Below are positions 9,800 through 18,295 of a stretch of DNA of 64,000 nt, piece after piece (the stretch's first letter is position 1; each line of letters opens with the position of its first letter). Below the pieces are notes generated by a model that saw only the letters and a list, made by a program, of their open reading frames with translations, was not told the origin of the DNA and ran no database searches. This DNA is from Diplodia intermedia (taxonomy: Eukaryota > Ascomycota > Dothideomycetes > Botryosphaeriales > Botryosphaeriaceae), in NCBI GenBank assembly GCA_021495925.1, contig JAKEKT010000058.1, positions 1-64,000 on the forward strand. The letters are read 5' to 3'. The position numbers were made by a program, and so were the translations under genes.

Positions 9800-11932
9800 A
9801 TGGACCACCAACGCCTCATACTTCGCAGAAATGATAGCAGCGAAAGCATTAATTCCCCCTATCCAGACTTGTCTCTGCCTTTGCACCTAAACAGTAGAGA
9901 CGTTCCGATCAGCAATGCTTCTGCGGACACGGATGGTGCAAGCATCGTTACACTTGCTTCTGTCCATTCTATTTCCCTATCTCCACCCCCTTTCAGTGGC
10001 CCCACCGAAGGCTCAGATTCTGGAGCAAGGACACCATCGCTTGACCATGCAGCGGCACCACGGACCCCAGCGAAAGGAGTGCTTGTTTCTGATAAGAGCT
10101 TCGAGGGCCCATCTCCTCCAAAGTGGTATCGGCCCAAGACATCAACTTTCCTGGTTTTCGTCACAGCGACTCTACCACTTGTTGCCTTCGCTGTATGGTT
10201 GGTTCTCTCAACAAAGGTACACAGCAAGATGGAACTGTTTGCTGGTGAGCATCTCGGAGGCCATCTCTCGCAGACTAGCGCCAAAGCAATCGATTTCGTC
10301 TGTGGCGCCGTCTTTGCCCCTCTTTTGATGGTGCCTCTCAACTACATCTGGTTCGGGAAAGCCCGCACAAATGCCGTCAACGAGCAGAAAAATCGCCGCG
10401 GTGTTCCACTTTCCGTTTTGGTGGAAGCCAGCAGCACCTCTTCAGGCACCTACGACATGGTCAAGCTTTACACGTTGTTTACCGGCCAAACGTGGCGACT
10501 CCTCTTGCTTGGTCTAATAACCATTCTTGCTGCAGTCTCGAAGACCTCGTTTGCAAACTTAATTGCATATGAGTCTTACACGGAAGAGGTACCCTCTCCT
10601 CAGCCGATGGTCCTGAGGATGCTCCAGGACAGCCGTGTCATACGCCCGAACAGTTCATTCGTTCCCGAGAACCTGGATGTATATGGCTTCGATGTTCATC
10701 GGCAATCGGACATGGCAAGCCAGGTAATCACCCTTCTCAATAGCGTGGATACAGAGCCTGCCTTCAATAAGCTGGACCATGGCATCGCGTACATCGGTAT
10801 CAACGCCACGACGCGCTCCATGGAAGACATCCCTGAAAACATCTCGTCACTCCAAGAGGTCCCTGCGTACAGACTCACCACCAACTGTGCCGCAGGTGCG
10901 CACAATATTCTCTCCGCCGCCATGGACGATCCTTATATTACCGTCATGGACAACGACGACGGGTTCTCGTATCACTTTCCCAGACCGCTAAGTGAATCAA
11001 ACTTTGAGCAAAGACCATTCGGATTCTCTGCATTCTCGCATTCCGATGTCTTCCTGGGATTCATCTTCGGAATGGAGACGTATGATACGTGGAACCTCTC
11101 CAAGTCAATACCGTCGCCCTTCGGGGAGCTCGAAATTATGAGCTTGGAATTTGTCATCTCACCCACATTTGCAGTGCCATCCGAAAAAAATGCGGTAGCC
11201 TGGGGTGTACGGTGTTCGATCCTCCGTCAAGAAGGCACCCTGAACTACACGCGCAGCTCGAAGACAGGCCAGTCGGGTTGGAAAATCATCGGCGCGTCAT
11301 TCTCAAACATCAAACACGCTGTGCCATCGTTTCTTTCGGAATGGCAGACGAACCTCAACTATCGGGCACCCAATACATCGGTATCAGGTATCGGCCCTGC
11401 GCTGGCGAGGACGGGCGGCATCCCAAACCTCACCAATCCAGATGGTGCCCAAAACAATAATTGGACCACATTCATCGCAAACTTCCTCTACGCCTCCGCC
11501 GAGACAGAGCGTCTGACATACGAGGCCGCTGCTTCGTCGAATTCCGATGGCAGCAATACTTCGTACTTTTACCCCGTCTCCGCCAGCAGCCGCGCCCAGT
11601 TCTACCGCATTACTTACATCCCGGTCATCCTCCTCCTTGGCCTGCTGTGCGCTTTCCTCGCCGCGCTTATCACTGGTGGTATGGCGGTGTATGCGCGCGA
11701 TACGTGTAGCGAGCAAGAGTGTCGAACGGTAGATGTGCTGCGTCTCGTAGTTGATGGCGCCGTCAGCCTACAGGGCCGTGATGGTGGTGATGATGATGCG
11801 TCGGCTGTGGCGAAGTGGCCCAAGTCTCAGCTTGAGGATTGGGCCAAGGGGTTCCGGGTAGCGTACACGGCTAAAGTAGAGGATGGAGAAATGATTTTGA
11901 GATTGGCACGGGTCGGAGGGGAGCAACGTTAG
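9800..11932 (+). CDS. Uncharacterised multi-pass membrane protein
   Basis: One exon of 710 residues with an ATG in good context. The first 110 residues are Ser/Pro-rich and probably cytosolic. Three membrane segments follow (about 114-138, 165-186 and 228-252), then a large domain of about 340 residues with many N-glycosylation sequons (NSS, NAT, NLS, NYT, NTS), and a last membrane segment near 605-632 before a short charged tail. This matches a group of filamentous-ascomycete membrane proteins with a big extracytoplasmic loop and no known activity. No transporter, receptor or enzyme motif is visible. Its neighbours give no hint. The gene is certain by length and composition; the function is unknown. 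Confidence 0.8.
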   Translation: MDHQRLILRRNDSSESINSPYPDLSLPLHLNSRDVPISNASADTDGASIVTLASVHSISLSPPPFSGPTEGSDSGARTPSLDHAAAPRTPAKGVLVSDKSFEGPSPPKWYRPKTSTFLVFVTATLPLVAFAVWLVLSTKVHSKMELFAGEHLGGHLSQTSAKAIDFVCGAVFAPLLMVPLNYIWFGKARTNAVNEQKNRRGVPLSVLVEASSTSSGTYDMVKLYTLFTGQTWRLLLLGLITILAAVSKTSFANLIAYESYTEEVPSPQPMVLRMLQDSRVIRPNSSFVPENLDVYGFDVHRQSDMASQVITLLNSVDTEPAFNKLDHGIAYIGINATTRSMEDIPENISSLQEVPAYRLTTNCAAGAHNILSAAMDDPYITVMDNDDGFSYHFPRPLSESNFEQRPFGFSAFSHSDVFLGFIFGMETYDTWNLSKSIPSPFGELEIMSLEFVISPTFAVPSEKNAVAWGVRCSILRQEGTLNYTRSSKTGQSGWKIIGASFSNIKHAVPSFLSEWQTNLNYRAPNTSVSGIGPALARTGGIPNLTNPDGAQNNNWTTFIANFLYASAETERLTYEAAASSNSDGSNTSYFYPVSASSRAQFYRITYIPVILLLGLLCAFLAALITGGMAVYARDTCSEQECRTVDVLRLVVDGAVSLQGRDGGDDDASAVAKWPKSQLEDWAKGFRVAYTAKVEDGEMILRLARVGGEQR

Positions 11933-12103
11933 ACCATAGATTGATCCGAAATAGAGTAAACGTAATATCTTCTCAAGCTGTTAAATCTATTCTTACGTAG
12001 CCGAATAAGAATCAATTAAAGTTGGCAAACAGAATTGACAGCATCCGATGCCATCATCGTCGTCTTCCCATTAACGCCACGGCCAATTCTTTACCACATC
12101 ATA

Positions 12104-13636
12104 TCACAACAACCACGCCATCACGAACCCCATCAACGCCACAAGCACACCGCCATTCCCACTCCGCAACGCCGCCCCAACGCCTCCCGCAGCCGCGCTG
12201 TCCGCCCCGGGAGTAGCTGCTGCTGCCTCCGCGCCGCCGGTCGTCATCGTCGTCGTCGTCGTCCCGTTCCCACCCGACGCCACGCCCTCACTCGTCCGCA
12301 ACGCCACGCTCGCATTGACGGCGCCATCGCCACCCACCACATACCGCGCCAGCAACGCCTCCAGCGCCGCAAGCTGCTGCCCCAGCCCCTTCGTCCTTTT
12401 CACCTTGCCGTCTTCGTACGCGTCGTCCTCGCTCCAGCCGTTCGTGCATTCCGCGACAGCAGCATCGTCATCAGCCGTGGTGCATCGAGACGCCGCGGCG
12501 ACGGCGGTGGAATCGAGAGCGGTGGCGAGGGCGGATCCGTCGTTGGTGGTCGAGTTGAAGACGGGCAGGAGGGCGAGCCAGCGCAGGGTCAGGGCGGGGA
12601 AAACGAGTTGGTCGACGTTGCAGGTGGACTTGGGCTCGCAGGCGACCTCTTGCAGGACCGGGGTGGTGGCGGGGAAGAAGAGGTGCAGCGTGTTGGCGAG
12701 GTGCGAGGAGGCGCGGGTGGCCCAGGTGGAGTTGGATGTCTGCAGATCATGTTGTGAGAAAGGGGGAAAGAGAAAGAGAAGCGGAGAGTCACTGACAATG
12801 TTGGCCATGATGGCGCTGCCGTACGCGAACGAGGCGCCGTACAGCGACCACTGGGTGTGGTCGGTGACGGAGCAGTTGCCGCCCGTGGGGGTTCCGCCGT
12901 ACACGTTGAAGTTGTCGGCGTCGATCAGGCCGACGTCGCGCGTCCAGTCGTAGGAGCGGGTGGCCCAGTCGATGTACGTCTCGTTGCCGGTGAAGCGCGC
13001 CAGGCGGGCGGCCAGCTGGAAGAAGAAGGCCTGCGTGGCCGTGTCCTTGTACGAGTAGCCGTTGTTGAAGGCGAAGATGGCCCAGCGCAGGCCGCCGCCG
13101 CAGGTTGCCGTGTCCCAGCGTCCGGCCATGTTGTCGAAGACGTTGCGGGCGCGCTCCACGTACGCTGGCTCGCTGTCGTCTGCCAGGGGAAAGCCGCGCT
13201 CGGCGGCCGTCATGGCGGCGAGGCCCCACACGGCTTCGTCGTCGTTCATCAGCTTCGCGGTCTGGTTGAGCGGCATGTAGTCGTCGTTCGGGCCCAGCTG
13301 GTGGTCGAGCGCCGCCTGCACCGCGACGTTGTGAGTCGCATCGCCCGTCAGGTACCAGTAGTTGACGAGCGAGTCCCACGCCACGGCGTACTCCCAAAAG
13401 TAGTAGGGGTCAGGGAAGGTGCCGGGGGAATTGCCGGGTTCGTCGCCGTCGTAGAAGCTCAGTACGCCGTTGGCGACTTGTTTCACCGCGAGACTGAGGT
13501 CGGCTGTTGCGACTGTGAGAACGAGCGAAGCTCATCTTGCATCGAGATGTTACTGACCGGTATCATTGGTGCTGATGTTGAGTCCTGCCACGAACGGAGC
13601 GGCCAAGGCCACCAAAACGGCCGAGTAGAACTGCAT
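12104..13636 (-). CDS. GPI-anchored GH76 enzyme, Dfg5/Dcw1 type
   Basis: Three exons (13636-13558, 13512-12797, 12739-12104) with introns of 45 and 57 nt give 476 residues. A signal peptide (MQFYSAVLVALAAPFVAG) is followed by the GH76 (alpha-1,6-mannanase-like) domain: PYYFWEYAVAWDSLVNYWY near 62-80 and the paired catalytic aspartates in MNDDEAVWGLAA (Asp117-Asp118). Later come a CGGGLRW segment and conserved cysteines. The C-terminus has a Ser/Ala/Gly spacer, a likely omega site and a hydrophobic tail ending AWLL, a GPI signal. Yeast Dfg5/Dcw1 act at the plasma membrane and are thought to move GPI proteins from their glycan to cell-wall glucan. The second intron is a multiple of three, so the unspliced frame stays open through it. 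Confidence 0.9.
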
Positions 13637-15144
13637 GGTTGCTGTTCGGAGTAGCAGGAAATAAGTGACACTTAAGTATACAGCGCCACCGGCTTTAAGC
13701 AATACAATGTAGTCCGAGCGGGCAACAGAATCCTTCGCGTGTATAGCCGGCCCGATACCCGGTAACGAGCATGCAATAATACAATCTTGTTGCCTAGCCA
13801 TGGCCCGTGACGAGACTGAAGGATTGTGCACTCCAGCTCCTTTTACGCTATTTAAAGAAGAGTGGGCTCCGCCTCTTTGGGTCCAATCAGACGCCAAATC
13901 TGCTGCACAAATCACCATCCCTATATGAAATCCTATGGTCGCTAATCTTTTAACGGTAATACAAAGTAGGCGGCCTATTTCCAGGCAACGCTACGCCACT
14001 TTTCGATGTAGCGGGTAACCTTGAATCTTAGACCTTCCTTCTCAGCTATAATTTTAGCTATAATCTACGGCCAACAGCGTCAGAAGCGAGAAGAACGTCA
14101 CCAGCACCAACTCGACAATACTCCGCGCAAAATACACATCGAGAGACTCGAAAGACTTGAGCGACTGAGACATGGTGATTGAAGGAAGCTGCAACCCTGA
14201 AAATCCAACTTCAGAGCAGGCCGACAAGAGATACATGCGTGCAAGCTGCCGGTGTGGGGGCTGGGGGCTGAAAAGTTCGAGAATGGCACGATGATGGCTG
14301 TGCTTCACACAAGCCACGTCCGGTCCGCCCGTGATTGGCTGTTATATCGCTCAATGTGGATGCGAAGGATTTTTGAACCGTCTTGGCGACCACAACGGGG
14401 CCGCATCGGTTCCGTAGCCCCCAATGTTGTACGTCATGTTTCGATGATGGCTGAAAATGAAATTTGGACCGTCTTCGATCTCCATGAATGGTGTTTCGGT
14501 ACCTCCAAGGGTGACTTTCAGGGATTCAAAACGGTCGAGACTGAGTTTGCGATACTGGCTGTCGTTATTCCTCGAGATCCAAAAGAAGTTTCAACGTGAG
14601 TTTTCCTGTGTAGACGATTATACCATGAAGAAGCACTGAGGCCGAAGTAGTTATGTCAAAAGTTGTCTTTTCCTTCAAGTCAGTAACGGGAGAAGAAGAA
14701 GGTGACCTTTTCGACTCGGGTGCCCGAATATCTACAAAAGAAGATCAGCTTGTCGCCGTCGTGGACCGGAAGCACTCCAGTTTCAAAGAGTATCAAGGAG
14801 GATATCAGGCATACTATGTAGCTGTAGCCGCCAACGTAGACACATCCTTGACAACGGCCATGTGTATATGCTTGAACAAGTGGAAAACGATGGCTTCTTT
14901 GCGGTTCATATGATATCTTTAGGTTAGTCAGTAGTGGATTGCATATCTCGAACATGCCAGGTGGTCTTCAAAGGGTTCGTAGACCCTGGAACTTCGAACA
15001 CTGACGCCATTGAACCAAACTTCCCAGGCCCAAAAATCTGCTTCAAAAAATTTCCCATAAGCTAGCCGCTCCTCGCAAGAAACCAAAACTCCAAAAATAT
15101 CCGTCATCCTCCGGCGTGACACACAGTGCAGCATCCACCCCAAA
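13637..15144. other. Divergent intergenic region
   Basis: About 1.5 kb between the GH76 gene and the gene at 15145. It holds a possible 39-codon minus-strand frame at 14054-14173 and an 86-codon plus-strand frame at 14653-14913, described or rejected separately. Nothing else is supported. Confidence 0.5.
14054..14173 (-). CDS. Possible microprotein with one membrane segment
   Basis: The frame encodes 39 residues starting MSQSLKSFESLD, followed by a hydrophobic stretch of about 20 residues (IVELVLVTFFSLLTLLAV) to the stop. The start context CAATCACCATGTC is close to the fungal optimum. A CCAAT box in the same orientation lies about 161 bp upstream (ATTGG at 14334-14338). I recognise no family. 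It could be a real small membrane protein or a chance frame. Confidence 0.25.
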   Translation of the reverse strand: MSQSLKSFESLDVYFARSIVELVLVTFFSLLTLLAVDYS

Positions 15145-16203
15145 ATGGCTACCGCACATCCAACGTCGACCAACCATGACGACGAGCCTCCCTCCTACAC
15201 CACGACCTTCCCCGAGCGCGACCCCTCACGCACCGACGTGATCAAAGCCGCCTGCCGCGCCCTCGACCACCGCGCCCACCCGCCCTTCGGCAGCGCGGAC
15301 GCCCGCTCCACCGACCGCCTGCGCAACTGGCTCTGCTACATGCTCACGGTCGACTACAAAGTCGCCACGGCCTCGACGCCCGTCACGCTCTCCGCCGCCG
15401 ACGCCGCCCACTTCGACAACCTCTTCGCCACACTCGAGGCGTACAGCAACATCACCGCTACCACCACCACCGCCCAACCGCACACCAAAAAAACCGCCTC
15501 CGCCGCCGAAAACAACGACGCCCCCGCCGCCGACCGCGCCGCCGCCCTCGAAGCCGCCTTCTGGACGCACATCCACCTGCCCAGCCAGGCGCTCAACATC
15601 CCCACCGCCACCGTCGCCCTGCACCTGCGCCGCTTCGCCGTCAACAAGACGGCGCCGCTCGCCACGTACGCCGGCCACTTCTGCGACAGCAGTAGTCATG
15701 CGACGCTGCAGCTGCTGCAGATGGAGACGGACGGCATGCGCGGCTGGGCCGCCAAGCTGCTGACCGACCGCTCCGTCCTCGTGCCGCGCGTGGCGCCGAA
15801 CCGCGGCGTCGAGCAGGGCTTGCTGCGGGCGATCGCGGAGCTCGAGGAGGCGTGGTTTGTGCGGCTTGATGGGTTTGAGTGCCGCGTCGTGGAGGGGCGG
15901 CGCGGGGAGCTGCGGTCGCGGTCGCGGGGGAGGGAGGGGGAGGGGGAGAGGGAGGGGGATGGTGGGTGGAGGCATGAGGTGGTTGGGGCGTTTGAGTTGA
16001 CGGAGATGGGGAGGCGGTTGGAGGAGAGGTGGAGGGCGGCGGCGGCGGAGGCGGCGGAGGCGGAGGCGGAGGCGGAGGCGATGGTGGTGGGGGTGACAGA
16101 ACAACAGCAGCAGCAGCGGCGGCGGCGGCGGCGGCAGGAACGTTCGGGTGATGGTGCGAGTTTGTGGGAGAGGGTGAAGGGGCGCCTCGGAATGTTGGGC
16201 TGA
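15145..16203 (+). CDS. Uncharacterised protein with low-complexity C-terminus
   Basis: One exon of 352 residues with the ATG in an AAAATGGC context. The first 230 residues look like a folded soluble domain. The last 110 are low complexity: an Arg/Glu/Gly-rich stretch, an Ala/Glu-rich helix (AEAAEAEAEAEA) and a Q5 then R6 tract. No domain is recognised. Base composition flips inside the gene: the coding strand is C-rich to about 15780 and G-rich after 15860. A G-quadruplex-like run falls at 15926-15966. The gene is likely real because of its conserved-looking N-terminal domain and codon bias, but it may be lineage-specific. Confidence 0.6.
   Translation: MATAHPTSTNHDDEPPSYTTTFPERDPSRTDVIKAACRALDHRAHPPFGSADARSTDRLRNWLCYMLTVDYKVATASTPVTLSAADAAHFDNLFATLEAYSNITATTTTAQPHTKKTASAAENNDAPAADRAAALEAAFWTHIHLPSQALNIPTATVALHLRRFAVNKTAPLATYAGHFCDSSSHATLQLLQMETDGMRGWAAKLLTDRSVLVPRVAPNRGVEQGLLRAIAELEEAWFVRLDGFECRVVEGRRGELRSRSRGREGEGEREGDGGWRHEVVGAFELTEMGRRLEERWRAAAAEAAEAEAEAEAMVVGVTEQQQQQRRRRRRQERSGDGASLWERVKGRLGMLG
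15926..15966 (+). other. G-quadruplex-forming run
   Basis: Seven runs of three to five G are separated mostly by single A or by short spacers on the coding strand, inside the gene at 15145-16203. It encodes a GREGEGEREG-like stretch. Such runs fold into G-quadruplexes in DNA and RNA in vitro. Confidence 0.6.
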
Positions 16204-16994
16204 ACGGGCTTTTCCTCGTCGGGACGACAGCAGCAGCAACTGCAGCTGTCCCGGGTCTTCGAGAAGCATGGGCCCAACAGGGGGCGATGACGCTGAAGAC
16301 GAGACTGGCTCGTTCTTCATCACGAAACCTCCCGAGGATCTGTTGAGCGGGCGTAAGCGTCTTGGTTGATCGAAGCGATGGCGGGCAGCGGCTTACAGCC
16401 TTTCTTTAATGGCTTTGTCATGCCGTCATCCTCATCCTGTCGGGTCTGGAGACGAGACATGGTACGGCCGCTGCCCGCGGTGTGCGACTCTCCGGGATCC
16501 TGCGCTTCCAGGCCTCCGAGTTTGCGCTCCAGTGCCTCATGGTTAGCGCCCTTGCGAGTCTTCGTCGGTTTGGCGGCCTTCGGAAGGCTGTTGCGGGGTT
16601 CTTGAGCAATCGGCAAAAAGGATACCGGCCCTTCCATGGCGGGGGTCGTTGATCGCCAGCAGATGACCAGCCACACCGTTAATCAATGTCGATATGGTTG
16701 GTAGGGGAAACACAACTCGAAACAGGCACATTGGGCAACAGTCGACAGCTGTCTATGACTGATACTGGTTTCCCGAGAATGGCAAGGATTAGGATAGCCA
16801 AGGTCTTTTGAAGGGGCCGGCCCTGTCGCGAAGGAAGATTCTCTTCCGCGATCGGACACTGCATCATACAGATAAGGCGGTCGTTCGAGCTTGCGTGTCG
16901 CTGAAGCCGACAAGAGACTCTCAACGGGAACGAGGCCGAGTATAAATTTGTTGTGGGAGCCAAAGCTGTCGTGTGATTGGCTCTCGCTTGCCTG
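16204..16994. other. Decayed intergenic sequence
   Basis: Between the orphan gene and the NACHT relic. Minus-strand frames such as 16320-16676 are open but have no recognisable content. Part of this stretch may be the unrecognisable remainder of the NACHT gene. Confidence 0.4.
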
Positions 16995-17311
16995 CAGTGC
17001 TCTCAGCATGCCCTTCTTTGACATCTGCATAGTTGTACCGGCATTATAAAAAAAAAAAAAAAAACCCCCCCAGCTTTTCGCAGTGAAAGATCACATTTTG
17101 ATAGGTAAGCGTCATCGTAGAGAAGTCTCATGATGGTCGATTTTCCAAAGCCAGGTTTCCCCGTGATCCAATAAAGCGGCTTTGGGCTTTCCAGCCAGAT
17201 GCGGTAAGAATCCCATTGGGCGGACCCGGAGGTTTGGTCTGCATGCATCCTCGTCGCAATTTGATCCCAGGTAGTGGGATTGGAAAGGTTGACGGATGAA
17301 AGGGAGTGAGG
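16995..17311 (-). pseudogene. NACHT-type P-loop ATPase relic
   Basis: Reading down from 17311, an open stretch encodes NPTTWDQIATRMHAD, then SYRIWLESPKPLYWITGKPG and GFGKSTIMRLLYDD, that is, a Walker A motif (GKPGFGKST) in the context typical of fungal NACHT/NLR proteins. A stop codon (17312-17314) closes the frame on the upstream side. Downstream a run of seven G and seventeen T (minus strand, 17048-17071) is followed, one frame over, by YNAGTTMQMSKKGMLRAL, the next conserved NACHT segment (usually FFFWNSG...QxSxxGLLRSLL). The two halves therefore belong together and are split by a frameshift in the homopolymer. No Walker B or repeat domain survives. NLRs act in fungal self/non-self recognition. 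It is a relic, not a gene. Confidence 0.75.
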
Positions 17312-17454
17312 TTATGAGTCGGGGAGTTGCCGCGGTTCAGCCGGGACTCGCAACTTCGCGGGATCATGCGATGCGGCCAAGCTCACCCTCTACCCGCTAT
17401 ACCACACCCGCATCTCCACTCACCTCCCGACCCGGCAGTCCCCACGTTGCCAAA

Positions 17455-17516
17455 GTACGTGCCCTCGATGCCGCAGATGGCATTGGCCGCCGGCCACCAG
17501 CGACTGACGTCCGCAG
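17455..17516 (+). other. Probable 5' UTR intron of cox8
   Basis: GTACGT at 17455, GACTGAC branch site near the end and CCGCAG ending at 17516 make a 62-nt intron. Its 3' splice site touches the cox8 start codon at 17517. Confidence 0.5.
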
Positions 17517-17971
17517 ATGCTGTCCCGCCCCACCGTCCGCGCTGCCCAGCTGGTCCAGAAGAGGGCCTTCTCCGCCACCCGCGCCAGGCTCTCCTCGCCC
17601 TACCACTACCCCGAGGTGCGTTGCCCTCCCTGAATCGCTGTGACTGATTTGTCGTGCTGACTGAACCGACAGGGCCCCCGCGTGCGTCCATCCGCCCTCC
17701 CGAGAGCTTCGAACGCCCCCGCTAACTGCGCCGTAGAGCAACCTGCCCTTCAACCCGCTGACCAAGTTCTTCGCTGTGCGCTACTGGTCGTTCATGGGTG
17801 AGCTGCGACACTGGATGGATTGCGAGCAGCAGGCTAACGGAGGTGCAGCTGTCGGCTTCTTCGCGCCCGTCGGCATTGCCGGTGAGCAACCCCCGCGTCC
17901 CCCCGCCCATACTACCGCCGTACTGATGCAAGCTCCCCCAAACAGTCTGGCAGACCAAGAAGGACCAGTAA
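17517..17971 (+). CDS. cox8: Cytochrome c oxidase subunit VIII (animal VIIc homologue)
   Basis: Five coding exons: 17517-17615, 17673-17681, 17737-17797, 17849-17881 and 17946-17971. They give 75 residues. Exon 2 is only 9 nt and encodes Gly-Pro-Arg. All four introns (57, 55, 51 and 64 nt) have GT...AG ends, and three have a perfect GCTRAC branch site. The product has a mitochondrial presequence (MLSRPTVRAAQLVQKRAFSA), the conserved SPYHYPEGPRSNLPFNPLTK block, a membrane helix through FFAVRYWSFMAVGFFAPVG and an AVWQTKK tail, all diagnostic of the nuclear-encoded Cox8/COX7C subunit of complex IV in the inner membrane. No single frame covers the gene, so a simple search misses it. COX18, another complex IV gene, lies at 54080. 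Confidence 0.9.
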
Positions 17972-18295
17972 ATGGCAGTCGCGTGGCATTCAGGATAGAA
18001 GGGGTCGTCGCGCAGGTCTGGAGCAGCACGGGGCCACGAGGCTTGCGTGGATGCTGCAATTGTACAAACGGAAATGCTCGCAGGCGGCTGCTTCTAGATG
18101 AATTGATTCTCGTGCATTCGGAAACACCACCGTGCGGGCGGCGTGGCTGCGGACGTCATGTTGAAATGCAGGTCTTGGCGCGCGACGCTTCGGCTGACTA
18201 GCGGCTGCAATCCTCGAAATTTTGATTCGCCAGCCTGCAGCCAACGCCATAAAAAACACCACACCCGTTAACTAACCCCCCGCTCGGAGCTCGCC

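Noticed and set aside
14653..14913. 86-codon plus-strand frame starting MSKVVFSFKS
   Set aside because: Composition is protein-like, but there is no family, no clear promoter and an equally long frame on the opposite strand.
15226..16323. 365-codon minus-strand frame over the gene at 15145
   Set aside because: Leu/Pro/Arg low-complexity translation caused by composition bias; the plus strand has the better start and domain-like N-terminus.
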